Positions 10,895 to 22,700 of a DNA stretch of 64,000 nt are shown one piece after another. Where the stretch lies: assembly GCF_000372725.1 (NCBI RefSeq), contig NW_005200982.1, positions 362,546 through 426,545 of the forward strand, in the 5' to 3' direction. The DNA is from Emiliania huxleyi CCMP1516. Taxonomy: Eukaryota > Haptophyta > Isochrysidales > Noelaerhabdaceae. Below the pieces are notes generated by a model that was given only the letters and a program-made list of their open reading frames with translations, was not told where the DNA came from and ran no database searches. The translations under genes were made by a program, and so were the position numbers. Position 1 is the stretch's first letter; each line of letters begins with the position of its first letter.

Positions 10895-11680
10895 TCAAAG
10901 CGAACGCACTGGGACCGGCCACTCGAGGCACTGCTTCAAAGCCTCAGCGGCGTCGCGGCCGCACCACTTCTTGGCCTGGGCGAGTGCGCCGTCAATGCCT
11001 GACGAAACGCCAGCACATGTGGTGATGGCTTCTGTCGATTGAACCACGCGGTTCTTAGAACTGGCGTCGGCGGAGAGCCAACGGACGTTTGGAAAGCCGT
11101 TCCGAAAGTCGTCCAGGAAGAGCGAGTTTGTGGTTGCATTTTTCCCGTCCAGGAGTCCGAGCTCCGCCACCACCTGCACTCCGATGCAGACAGTCATCAC
11201 ATCCTTTCCCTGCCGGTTGTGCGCCTTGAGATAATCCTTCGTCGTCTGGGTGTGCCCGTCTTTGTACTCGGTGCGCGCGCCTTCGTACTTGGAGGAGCTC
11301 AGCGCGCCGAACACGAGGAGATCGTAGCGCTTTGCTTCCGGATCTTCCTTCAGATCATACGTCGGTGTAATGGTCACGCCGCTTAGGGAGGTCACGGGCG
11401 TCAGCGAGTCGGCGACCATCTCCACCTCAACGTGCAACGGAGGTCCGCCGTCCGCGGAGCATTGGATCCCAGGCTGCAAGGCGGTGTCACTCCAGGTCTG
11501 GGACGCCAGGTTCACGTGAGCAAAGTATGTGTTCTCGATCTCCTTGAAGACCTCGAAGGGGCCGATCGCATCGAGCATCTCAAATCCGTTGGCAATCACC
11601 ACTCCCACCCTCTTCGGAGCTGACGCCGTGCTCGCGAACGCAGCCACGCCAACGAGCGACCAGGACGCTACTGCAATCAT
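10895..11680 (-). CDS. Secreted or organelle-targeted DJ-1/PfpI-family protein
   Basis: Class I glutamine-amidotransferase-like fold (DJ-1/PfpI/ThiJ). The ATG at 11680 opens a clean signal peptide (MIAVASWSLVGVAAF, then ASTASA), so export or ER-dependent plastid targeting is likely. The conserved acid loop is ANGFEMLDAIGPFEVF. The nucleophile region is VCIGVQVVAELGLLDGK, with the candidate catalytic Cys at about residue 165, followed by ATTNSLFLDDF and TTCAGVSSGID. The usual ATTHW-type His after the Cys strand is Asn here, and the residue pair after C-x-G is Val-Gln rather than Gly-Ser/Ala. The active site is therefore atypical and the substrate unknown. No intron is needed (261 aa). A longer open frame upstream lacks an ATG. 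Confidence 0.8.
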   Translation of the reverse strand: MIAVASWSLVGVAAFASTASAPKRVGVVIANGFEMLDAIGPFEVFKEIENTYFAHVNLASQTWSDTALQPGIQCSADGGPPLHVEVEMVADSLTPVTSLSGVTITPTYDLKEDPEAKRYDLLVFGALSSSKYEGARTEYKDGHTQTTKDYLKAHNRQGKDVMTVCIGVQVVAELGLLDGKNATTNSLFLDDFRNGFPNVRWLSADASSKNRVVQSTEAITTCAGVSSGIDGALAQAKKWCGRDAAEALKQCLEWPVPVRSL

Positions 11681-12094
11681 GGCGCGAGCGGCTGATCGAG
11701 GTAGGCGACGAGACGAGCCAACCGCGAGCAAACCCTGGATCGGAGCGATGGACGAAGAATTCTTTTTCTTTTGGTGGGAGCTTTGCTATAAAATTTTTAG
11801 GTATACCCCACGGGATTCGCCTAAGCACGCTCATTGACGGAAGTGTTGAGAGTTTCCTGTTTCCTAGCACACCGTCATACAGAATATATGCAGTACGCAC
11901 CCCCCCCCAGAACATCGACCAGAACATATGCCGTACACGGTACCCTGCCTGCGAGCTGCGTGCCTGCAAGGGGCACCCAGAGTGCCAGACATGATAAAAA
12001 CGTACCTCCCCCCTTCCCCTCCAGTTCCTCTCTCTCCCCACGCGCGCTCGACCCGGGCAAGAGGAGCGAGCTGCAGTGGTGGCTCCAGCATGCA
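11681..12094. other. Short intergenic region
   Basis: AT-richer than its surroundings, with CTATAAAATTTTTAGG at about 11787 and an 8-C run at about 11901. It lies upstream of the DJ-1 gene and downstream of POLQ. No gene is recognised. Confidence 0.5.
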
Positions 12095-15000
12095 TCAGTG
12101 CCCCGCCCACTGCGTCTGCGTCAGATTGTCAGACTCCGTCTCGAGCTGGCCAAGGGAGGGGCCCTGCTTGATGACGATGCGCAGCGGCACCTTGAGCATG
12201 GCCGCGTCGTGCACCATCGCCTTGGTCACGGCGTCGCGCAGCGCGGCCGCGCCGCCCTCCTCCACCTCGAAGACGAGCTCGTCGTGCACCTGCAGCAGCA
12301 GCCGGCCGCGCGGGGCGACGCCCTCGGCCAGGCGCGCCGACGCGCCGCTCGACGACTCGGTCGGCACGCCCGACATGCGCAGCAGCCGGTCGTCGATCGC
12401 CACCATCGCCCGCTTGATGAGGTCGGCCGCCGAGCCCTGGCAGAGCGTGTTAATGCACTGCCTCTCGGCCTTCCGCCTCTCCTCGCCTTTGGTCGACTTG
12501 AGCGCCGGAAGCCAGCGGCGGCGGCCACCGATCGTCTGCACGTAGCCGTTGGCGCGGGCGTGAATCACGAGGTTGCGCTCGTAGGCAGCCACTCCGGGGA
12601 AGGTGTCATCGAAGGAGCGGATCAGCGCCCTGGCCTCCTCGGGCTGCACGGCGAGCTCCGCGGCGAGGCGGGCCGGGCCCGCCTTGTACAGAATCTGATA
12701 CGAGAGCTGCTTGGCGCGGTTGCGCTCGTCGTCCGTCACGTCAGCCACGGCCTTCTTGAAGACGCAAGCGGCGATGCCGCGGAAGATGTCGGTGTCGCCG
12801 TTGAGCGCGGCGAGCAGGGACGGGTCGTCGGCGAAGTGCGCCATCAGCCGCATCTCGACCTGGCAGTAGTCGGCCGAGACGAGCACGCAGCCCCGCCGCG
12901 CGACAAAGGCGGACCGGACGGAGAGGGTCACCTCGTCGCCGCCGCGCAGCACCACCGCGCCCTCCGGCGGCTGCAGCCGCGGCCAGCCCGGCACGCAAGG
13001 CGCGGTCACCACCCGCCAGGCGCGATCCGAAGGCCACTGCTGCACCGCGCCGCCGCAGCGCGCAATCGCCCGCTCGCCGACGGGCTGGGCGCGCAGCGGC
13101 AGCGCCTCGTCGGCCGCGGGAGAGCCGTGGGCGTCGCGCGGGGGCCAGACCTCGGCGAGGCGCGCCTCGACGAACGACGCGCGGTCGGAGAGGTCCGCGC
13201 CGGGCAAGGCGAGGCAGAGGAGCGTGCCCCCAGGCAGCGTGAAGGGGGCGAGCGCAGAGCGATGCTCGGCGTGCAGCGAGCCGCGGAGGGGCGTGATGTA
13301 CGAGGCGGCGCGCTGCAGCGCAAAATCGTGCGGCAATCCCTGTAGGTTGGGCGTCCCCGTCGTGATGCGGCCCGTCTTCGCCTTGTCGTGGGCGTTCAGA
13401 AAGCAGTGCAGCGCCCTCGCTGCGGGCGACACAGCCGCCGGGGGGGCGCATTCAACCTCCGGCGCCTCGGAGGCCAGAGCCTCGTCCGGCAGCACCCCAC
13501 CCGCCAGCTCCGTCGCTTGCTCCTCCTCGGCCTCCTCCGCCTCGTCCTCTCGCCCCGCCTCCGGCGCGCCCGCCGCCCTCGCTCTGGCGGCCTGTGTGGC
13601 GGAGGCGGCGCCCTCACTGCCGCCCGCCTCGGCGAGCTGCGGCTCGGGCGCACGGTGGCGGTCGCGCTCCGACTTGCCGAGTAGCTCCCACAAAAGGGCG
13701 ACCGTGGCTGTCAGCTTGCGGTGGGCGATGATCATGGCCGGGAGCGGGTGCTCGGACCGCAGCAGCTCGAGCGCCGCGCTCGACGTCTGGAACTCGCACA
13801 TCTTCCTCCCCTTGCCTGCGCCGCCCGCCGTATGCAGCCGCCGCGCGCCCGTCGCCTCGCCGAGGCGGAGCTCGTGGAAGAGCAACGCGCCGACGTCCTT
13901 TGGTGACTTCCAGTTGACCGGTCGCGCCGCGCGGCCCGTCTGGCGCGTGCCGTGCTGCTCGAGCGAGCGGAGGGCCTGCTCGCAGTCCACCGCCTGCCTC
14001 CGCAACAAAGAGGCGTCGACGCGCAGCCCGCCCACCTCCATCCTCGCCAGCACGGGTGGGAGCAGCATCTCCTGCGCGTAGGCCCTGTCGAAGCGACTGC
14101 CCATGTCGCGCACCCGCCTCTCGACATGCAGCATCACGCCCAGCGCGAGCAGCGCATCCTCACAGCAGCGACAGCAGCCATCGGGGGCGGGGGCGTGGCG
14201 CGGCCCGACCAGGTGCGGGGCGAAGCCGCGGGCCATGTCGTGCAAGTCTCTCAGCCGCTCCTCATCGCCCGGCGAGAGCATCCACGCGCCCACGTGAGGG
14301 TCGAGCAGCAGCCCGCGCGGGGCGATGCCGCGCACGGCTAATAGCGCGAGTTGTCGCTGCGCGTCGTACAGCACCTTCTCCGCCCGCCCGCCAAGCACAA
14401 GGCGCAGCGCCTCCCACGCCGGCTCGAGCCTCTCCCCGTCGGCCGGCTGCGTCCCACACAGCGCAGCCTCGTTGACGCCACTCGCTGCGCTGTCGCCGCC
14501 GCCGCCGCCGCCGCCGGGCCCAGCGTTGCCGCAGAGGGGGAGGTAGTAGGCCGTGGGCGGCTCGCAGCAGAAGGCGGCCCCCCGGAGCGAGACGCCGAGG
14601 TAGGGCGGCCGGTGAGAAGCACGCTTGGCGCCGCTGCCGGCCTGCACGTCGAGCGACATCGAGAAGCGGCTCGCGCCGAGAAGCAGCTGACGAAAGGTGT
14701 CGAGGGCGACGTGGCCAATGCCACCGCCCGGCGCCAGATGCAGGGCCTCGCCGCTGGTCGCCACAACAACCCGCTGCAACGCCGAGATGGGCTGAGCCGG
14801 AGCGCCAGCGAGGGCATTGGAACTTGGAGCGACGGCCGCGGCAGCAGAGGCTGCGCCGGGTCGCGTCTGCGCCGGTCGCGGCGGCGGCGGCGGCATCTGC
14901 TGCCTCTGAGGCATTTGAGGCATGTGAGGCTGCGCCTGCGCGGGCTGAAGCGGCCCAAGCCGCTGCCGAGACGCAGCGGTCCGAGCCGCGTCGTCGCCAC

Positions 15001-16887
15001 CCCACGGCCGCTTTGCCGCCGGCCCAAGTCGGCCCGACGCCGCGACCGCCCCTTCGACCGCCCCACCCTCTGGCGGCACTGCCGGGCCGCCGAAAGCAGC
15101 GCTCCCACTCGGCCCAAGGGCAGCGCCCATACGCGGGTCCGCGCTCACGCTCGCTCCAGATCGCCGCCGCTTGCTGCCGACTCCTCGGCTCGCGCCCCTG
15201 CCGCCCTTGCTGCCCCTGCCCCCCCTACCACCCCTGCCGCCTCGCCGCCCGCCGCGGCTCCCACGGCGTCCCTCAAGAGGCGCGCCGCCGTCTGCTTCCG
15301 CCGCCTCGCCGCTGTCGAGCTCGTGCTGCAAGGCCAGGACCTCGCGCGCCTGCGGGCAGAGATAGAGGTGGCGGGGTGGGGGGTGGGGGTGGGGGGTGCA
15401 CCAAAACCGCGCAAGTGGGCGCGCGCCTCTTCGATCAGGGTACGCGCGATGGCGCGAAAGTAGGCACCGCGCCCGGTCGCGCCCCGCATGTGCTGGGCCA
15501 GCTGCCCACTCAGCGTGCTTGGCTTGGCGGCGAGCAAGTCATCCACCTGAGAGGAGGGTAAACCGGGCACCGATTCAGCTCTGGTTTCGGTCCGGTGGCC
15601 GGCTTTGCGACTTTTTAGCGGGGAGCGTGCCTGTCGGTATCCCGCGCTGAAGAGCGCCCCCGCGAGGTGCGGCGTCATGGCCTTGAGCCGCGGCTCGTAC
15701 AGCGGCACCAGCTCCTGCCGGACGTTGGCCTTCAGCCTGTCTCGCAGAGGCTTGACGAGCTCGCGCAGCATCCACCACGAACCGTCGCGGTGGCCGCCAC
15801 GACCGTCGCGGCGGTCGTCGCCAGCCATGCGGTCGCAGAAGCGCTCGAGGCCACCCGCACGACTTGCCGCCTCATCTCGCAGCTTGGCGAGGCTGTCCAC
15901 GTCGAGCGGCTCCTTGTTGGTCGAAAAGATGCGCTCGGGCGCCTCCTCGGCGAGGTGCATCTGGAGCAGGACCGTGTACCAGAGGCGCGCCCACCGCACC
16001 GCCTCCTTGCGCTGGGTTCGGTAGGGCAGGACCGCCTCTTCCCCCGCCGCGACGGTCTCCGCGAGGAGCTGCCGACTCAGGCCCAGCCGGTCGGCGAGGG
16101 CGGACAGACGGCGCGCGTCGCCTGCTTTGCTCGTGTCGACCAGCTCGGCCAGCCGCCTCCACCGCACGGGGAAGTCGAGCCTGGGCGGGCTCGAGCTCGA
16201 TGCGGGCTCGAATATGCTCGCGGGAAGGCACAGCCAGAGGAGGTGCCAGTCTTCGTGCCCGAGGTAGAGCCCGTTGGAGCGCACCTCCTCCAGCTCCTCG
16301 AGCATCTTCTTGGACTCCTCCAGGCGGTCCGCGCTCGCCATTGCAGCCGCGGCAGCGCCCCCGAACGGCAGCGCCTCCCACTCGACGAGCTTGCCGCCGC
16401 CGGCGGCGATGTCCGCCGCGTTGTACGGGTAGGACCGCACCAGCCCGGCAGCACGGAGCGCTTCGAGCGCTCGCTCGAAGGCCTGCTTGATCTGCACGCG
16501 CGCCGGCTTGTCGGCCGCCTGCTGCCAGAGCAGGGTCGCCCACACCAACGCCTCCACCCCGGTCCGATCGATGACCTGCCGCGCCACCATCGCCTCGAGC
16601 AGCAGCCGTTGCACCTCGTTGCCGCCCCAATCGCCCTCGCTGCCGCCGCCACTTCCCTCCGCCGCCGAGCGGGCGGCGGAGGTGGACAAAGCGGTCGCGG
16701 GAGCGGGTGGTGGCGGCGGTGGCGGTGCGGGTGGTGAAGCGGCGTGAGCACTCTCGGGAGCGATGGCTGGTGACGTGGAAGAAGCGGCGCCGCCGCTGGC
16801 GCCGACACTGACGGCGGCGCTGACGGCGGCGCTGACATCGGCACCGGCGCCAACACCAGCAGCAGCGGCGGCGGAGGCCGCGGCGAG

Positions 16888-16932
<45 letters not shown>

Positions 16933-18522
16933 ATCGGGTGCGGGTGCGGGTGCGGGTGCAGCAAGTGCGGGTGCGGCGGGTGCGGCGGCGGAGCGAGAGA
17001 GGAGCCGTGAAGTCACGGGAGGGATGGGCTCGGCCAGCAGCTGCACCGCCGCATCGACCGACGGCTGCACGCCGCCCTGGGCTCCGCCGCCGGTGAGCAC
17101 GAACGCATCGCCCGCGTCGCACATTCCGGTGCGGCCCGCGCGGCCAGCCATCTGGCGAAAGTCGGTGGCGGTCATCGAGGACACGCCCTTCTTGAGGCTC
17201 CAGAAGAGGACGCGCCGCACCGGCAAGTTGACCCCGGCCGCGAGGGACGATGTGGCGCAGAGCACGCGGACCAGGCCGGCGCCGAAAGCCGTCTCGACCA
17301 GCTGTCTCTCGCCCTCGCTCAGGCTCGTGTTGTGGACGGCAAACCCGTCCCGCAGCAGCGCCTCCAGCCTCGGAGTCCGGATGCCGTCGGGGCAGCACTT
17401 GTGGATCTCGAGGTCAAGATCCGGCATCGCCCGGCCCTCCCCGCCCAATCCCGCCAGGCTGCCGCCGCCGCCGCCGCCGCCGCCGTCTCCGCCGCCGCAC
17501 AGCCTCTCGCGCAGGTCCCGCGCGACAGAGAGGCAGTCGGACTTGGTCGGGCAAAAGACGAGGACCCCGCCGCCCGCCCCCGCGCACAGTGCCGCAGCGA
17601 GCGCGAGCGGGTCGACCGCGCCGCTCCCGGTGACGTCGACCCTGAGCTGCCCTCCATCTCCAACCACGGTGCCTGGCGGTGGCGCCGCGGTCGCCGCCGA
17701 GCCGTCAGCCTCGAGCAGCGAGCCGTCGCGCCGGACGAGCAGCTGGCGGAGAGGGGTGGGCCGCTCGCTAGAGACGTAGGTTGCGGCGTCCAGCCAGCGA
17801 GCGAGGTCGTCGAGGTTCGGCAGCGTCGCACTCATCCCGATCAGCTGCAGCGGCCGCCTCTGCGCCGCTGCTCCCGCCGACGCTGCGGCGGCCTCCGCGG
17901 AAGCGTCGGCCTGCGTCGCGCGCGGCGATGCCGCCGCGACGGCCAGCAGCCGCATCTTCGCCAGCAGCCGCTCCAGGCTCGCTCCCCGCGACGTGTCTCC
18001 GACGAGGTGGATCTCGTCGGCCACGACGGCGACGATCTCGTGCAGCCGCCCCTGCTCGGCGAGGCTCTGCACGACGCCCGCGCCCTTCTCGAGCGTCGCC
18101 ACGAGCAGATTGGCTCGCGGCGGCACGGGATACGCGCCGAGTGGGCCGGCGTAGTCGGCGACACGCATGTGGGTGCCACGCAGCAACTTCCGGAGGCGCA
18201 CCCCCTTCTGGGCCACGTCAGCCTTGTACGGCACCAGGAAGAGCGCCTTTGCCTGCGCGCCTCCGGCGAGGAGCCGCCGCAGCAGCAGCACCTCCGCGAC
18301 GAGGCTCTTCCCGCCCGACGTGGGCGCCACGTACACCAGGGCACGGCCGCCCTCCAGCACGCCATCCAGCGCGAGCGCCTCGGCCTGCCACGCGTGCAGC
18401 GCCGTGATGCCGAGCGTCGCGTAGTTGGCGACCAGCTGATCGTTGAGGCCGTACGAGGCGAGCCTCAGATCGTGGCCGGCCCCCTCCTCCGGCCTTGCCG
18501 TCTGATTTGTCGGCTGAGGCAT
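12095..18522 (-). CDS. POLQ: DNA polymerase theta: SF2 helicase plus family A polymerase
   Basis: Nuclear enzyme of microhomology-mediated end joining. From the ATG at 18522, the helicase shows APTSGGKSLV (Walker A, GKS at about residues 71-73), ADEIHLVGD (DEIH at about 168-171), MSATLPN, and FRQMAGRAGRTG (motif VI). An Ala-rich insertion lies at about 16740-17010. The polymerase half has motif A SADYCQVEMRLMAHF, motif B ERNRAKQLSYQILYKAG and motif C LLQVHDELVFEV. Exons are 18522-15631, 15546-15427 and 15349-12095 (about 2088 aa). Both introns are GC-AG, phase 0, 84 and 77 nt. The 84-nt intron keeps the frame open, so a naive ORF reads through it. The linker between the domains is far shorter than in animals. 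The two Gly of the O-helix are Gln and Lys. Confidence 0.92.
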
Positions 18523-19203
18523 ACCGGACGACGACTTTGGCCGCCGCCGCCACAAAAGTGGTCGCGGCCAGCGCGGGAAAAAGCCGGCAGACAATTTTGG
18601 TCCCCCCTTCACTCCATGCACCGAGGGTACATTGGCGCGTAAAAGGAGAGTCACGGGATCGCGCGCCTCCACCAGGAAGGACTACGCAGCATCCCTTCGA
18701 AGCATCCCTGACATCCCAAAAAATACGTTGCCGTTGGCGCAGCAAGAGAAACCGCGGACCGCCACTCACTCACTGCAACACGCCGTGCAGGCAGCCCGTG
18801 CCTTTTGGTGTACCCCGTTTGTACCGCGTCCTGTGCCCCCGAGTTCATTTTGTACAAACAAACACAAGACTCAAAACTCCGACGGCTAAAAGACGCCGCG
18901 GACAAATGAAAATCGGCGACGCCGAATTCTACACATGACAAACATGTGAACAGATCCACAGTCGTCTACTAAGAGCATAGCTATCGGCGCGACGGCCTTT
19001 GAGCGGAGGGTCTCGGGGAGCAAAAAGAGGCGCCTCCGTGCACAGGTCAGCCCCTTGGAGTGTGAAGGCTTCGTAGGACGTACAAGTAGCCCTCCGGTCA
19101 ACATGTCTATGAAGATCCGCAGGACTGGAGCGAAAAAAAGGCGAGTGCTCCGTGCACGTGCCTGTTGCGTGTGTAACTTTCAGCAGGGACGTCAAAGGCT
19201 CAA
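18523..19203. other. Intergenic between POLQ and the repeat island
   Basis: Lower GC than the genes. No protein-like frame, RNA gene or internal repeat is recognised. It contains the putative POLQ upstream region, about 680 bp to the first island repeat. Confidence 0.5.
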
Positions 19204-19346
19204 TAGGACGGCGACCGCCTCCACTGTGAACCACTTTTGATGCCTAATCTCAAAGTATAGCCAGGGGGGATACCCGTAGCCCCCAAAGTGAACTGCCTGA
19301 TCGACTCCCCGGCACACGGCGGAGGAGGAGGAAGACAGCACAACCC
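19204..19346. repeat. Repeat A, copy 1
   Basis: A 143-bp segment beginning TAGGACGGCGACCGCCTCCA and ending GACAGCACAACCC. It recurs essentially unchanged at 19746-19888, on the other side of repeat B copy 1, giving an A-B-A order at the left edge of the satellite. Confidence 0.92.
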
Positions 19347-19379
19347 AGGGCGGGAAGAGCACAATGCTCAGGGTGGGAC

Positions 19380-19745
19380 AAACACCGACAGACGAGAGAA
19401 GAGGCCACAAAACAGACAAGCAGAATGGCAAGAGAGAGACGCTCTGCAGGCGAGCCCACGGGCCTCTTGGGCCCTCGCGTCTCTCTCTCTCGATTCGTTA
19501 CACCGATTCGACCATCAATGCGGCGGGCCGATTTCGACCCATCACAAATGTGGGAAGCCATTAACCTCCCTTGGCTTCCCACACAAACCCCCCTTCATGG
19601 GGGGAGCAGCAAATGAGGTAGTCTCTGCGAAATCACTGTCCCAGTGAATTCGCCCTAGACGCCTCCGTGTGTGGACTCGCAGCTCCGGCTGGATGTCGGC
19701 GACCTAAAGCTCGGCGGTCGTCGCTTCGCGCCGGCCGACTCCCTG
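19380..19745. repeat. Repeat B, copy 1 (left flank of 570-bp array)
   Basis: About 366 bp from ACACCGACAGACGAGAGAAG to GCCGGCCGACTCCCTG. It is nearly identical and in the same orientation as 27321-27683, differing by a few indels (for example one base at CATCAATGCGG versus CATCAATCGG). On the minus strand it encodes a hydrophobic stretch (LSLAILLVCFVASSLVC). Confidence 0.92.
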
Positions 19746-22700
19746 TAGGACGGCGACCGCCTCCACTGTGAACCACTTTTGATGCCTAATCTCAAAGTAT
19801 AGCCAGGGGGGATACCCGTAGCCCCCAAAGTGAACTGCCTGATCGACTCCCCGGCACACGGCGGAGGAGGAGGAAGACAGCACAACCCCATCGCCAATCC
19901 TGTCGAGGTCGATCCACCGTCTCGCGCGTGAATCGGCCGCGACCTCCACCTCGAGGCGAGGGCCCACCCTTGTGTCGAGTGCCCCTCCAATAGCTCAGTA
20001 GAAGCGCGAAGTGTTCTACGGCCGCGACCATCACCATCGTAGGTCCTTGCACTGCGACTGCGCCACCGGCCAAGCTCCAGTGCGGTTGACCCCCATCCAG
20101 GAACTGCCCGACGATAGGGCTGTCGCCTCATCCATGCCGCTGACCGCGCCCAGCAGCGGGTGCTCGCCGCTGTCCACGGACGCGGCTCGTCAGGCGGCGC
20201 GGTGCCGCCGGCTGCGGCTGTCCCGGCCGTCGCGTCCTCGAGAGAGGCGAGCGAGCCGGCAGCAGAGCCCGTATGGCCCTCACCGCCACAGCCGCTCTGC
20301 CTGCTGACCTCGCTCTCGCCGCCGCCGCCTGCAGCGGCGCCTCCGCGGCTCCGAGAGGACCCGGCCCGCGGCCGCGCCTCGTCGAGCGCCTCGTCGACGC
20401 CCTCGGCGACGCCTCCTCGCGTCGCGTGCCCGTGAGCGGCGGCCGCCCCGCCGGCAGAGCTCGAGTGGCCCTCCACGCCACCCCGAGACTGCCCGGCGAT
20501 GGTGCCTCCGCCGCCGCGCGTTGCCGCCGCTGCCTCGCAGCGGCTCTGTGCCTCGGCGCCGAGCCGAGACATGCCAGGCGGCCCGCCGCCGCCCACCGAG
20601 ACGAGGCCCGTCCCCTCGTCGTGCACCGCGTCGCTCGCGCCTCCGCCAAAGCGATCTCGATCACGCTTTGCGGCGACGGCGCCATCGACGCCAACTTGCG
20701 CCGCTGCTCTCGCCCAGCAGCGGGTGCTCGCCGCTGTCCACGGACGCGGCTCGTCAGGCGGCGCGGTGCCGCCGGCTGCAGCGACGGCTGTCCCGGCCGT
20801 CGCATCCTCGAGAGAGGCGAGCGAGCCGGCAGCAGAGCCCGCATGGCCCTCACCGCCACAGCCGCTCTGCCTGCTGACCTCGCTCTCGCCGCCGCCGCCT
20901 GCAGCGGCGCCTCCGCGGCTCCGAGAGGACCCGGTCCGCGGCCGCGCCTCGCCTAGCGCCTCGGCGACGCCCTCGGCGACGCCTCCTCGCGTCGCGTGCC
21001 CGTGAGCGGCGGCCGCCCCGCCGGCAGAGCTCGAGTGGCCCTCCACGCCACCCCGAGACTGCCCGGCGATGGTGCTTTCGTCGCCGCGCGTTGCCGCCGC
21101 TGCCTCGCAGCGGCTCTGTGCCTCGGCGCCGAGCCGAGACATGCCAGGCGGCCCGCCGCCGCCCACCGAGACGAGGCCCGCCCCCTCGTCGTGCACCGCG
21201 TCGCTCGCGCCTCCGCCAAAGCGATCTCGATCACGCTTTGCGGCGACGGCGCCATCGACGCCGACTTGAGCCGCTGCTCTCGCCCAGCAGCGGGTGCTCG
21301 CCGCTGTCCACGGACGCGGCTCGTCAGGCGGCGCGGTGCCGCCGGCTGCAGCGACGGCTGTCCCGGCCGTCGCGTCCTCGAGAGAGGCGAGCGAGCCGGC
21401 AGCAGAGCCCGCATGGCCCTCACCGCCACAGCCGCTCTGCCTGCTGACCTCGCTCTCGCCGCCGCCGCCTGCAGCGGCGCCTCCGCGGCTCCGAGAGGAC
21501 CCGGCCCGCGGCCGCGCCTCGTCGAGCGCCTCGTCGACGCCCTCGGCGACGCCTCCTCGCGTCGCGTGCCCGTGCGTGGCGACCGCACCGCCGGCAGAGC
21601 TCGAGTGGCCCTCCACGCCACCCCGAGACTGCCCGGCGATGGTGCCTCCGCCGCCGCGCGTTGCCGCCGCTGCCTCGCAGCGGCTCTGTGCCTCGGCGCC
21701 GAGCCGAGACATGCCAGGCGGCCTGCCGCCGGCCACCGAGACGAGGCCCGCCCCCTCGTCGTGCACCGCGTCGCTCGCGCCTCCGCCAAAGCGATCTCGA
21801 TCACGCTTTGCGGCGACGGCGCCATCGACGCCGACTTGAGCCGCTGCTCTCGCCCAGCAGCGGGTGCTCGCCGCTGTCCACGGACGCGGCTCGTCAGGCG
21901 GCGCGGTGCCGCCGGCTGCAGCGACGGCTGTCCCGGCCGTCGCATCCTCGAGAGAGGCGAGCGAGCCGGCAGCAGAGCCCGTATGGCCCTCACCGCCACA
22001 GCCGCTCTGCCTGCCGACCTCGCTCTCGCCGCCGCCGCCTGCAGCGGCGCCTCCGCGGCTCCGAGAGGACCCGGCCCGCGGCCGCGCCTCGTCGAGCGCC
22101 TCGTCGACGCCCTCGGCGACGCCTCCTCGCGTCGCGTGCCCGTGCGTGGCGACCGCACCGCCGGCAGAGCTCGAGTGGCCCTCCACGCCACCCCGAGACT
22201 GCCCGGCGATGGTGCTTTCGTCGCCGCGCGTTGCCGCCGCTGCCTCGCAGCGGCTCTGTGCCTCGGCGCCGAGCCGAGACATGCCAGGCGGCCCGCCGCC
22301 GCCCACCGAGACGAGGCCCGCCCTCTCGTCGTGCACCGCGTCGCTCGCGCCTCCGCCAAAGCGATCTCGGTCACGCTTTGCGGCGACGGCGCCATCGACG
22401 CCGACTTGCGCCGCTGCCCTCGCCCAGCAGCGGGTGCTCGCCGCTGTCCACGGACGCGGCTCGTCAGGCGGCGCGGTGCCGCCGGCTGCAGCGACGGCTG
22501 TCCCGGCCGTCGCGTCCTCGAGAGAGGCGAGCGAGCCGGCAGCAGAGCCCGCATGGCCCTCGCCACAGCCGCTCTGCCTGCTGACCTCGCTCTCGCCGCC
22601 GCCGCCTGCAGCGGCGCCTCCGCGGCTCCGAGAGGACCCGGCCCGCGGCCGCGCCTCGTCGAGCGCCTCGTCGACGCCCTCGGCGACGCCTCCTCGCGTC

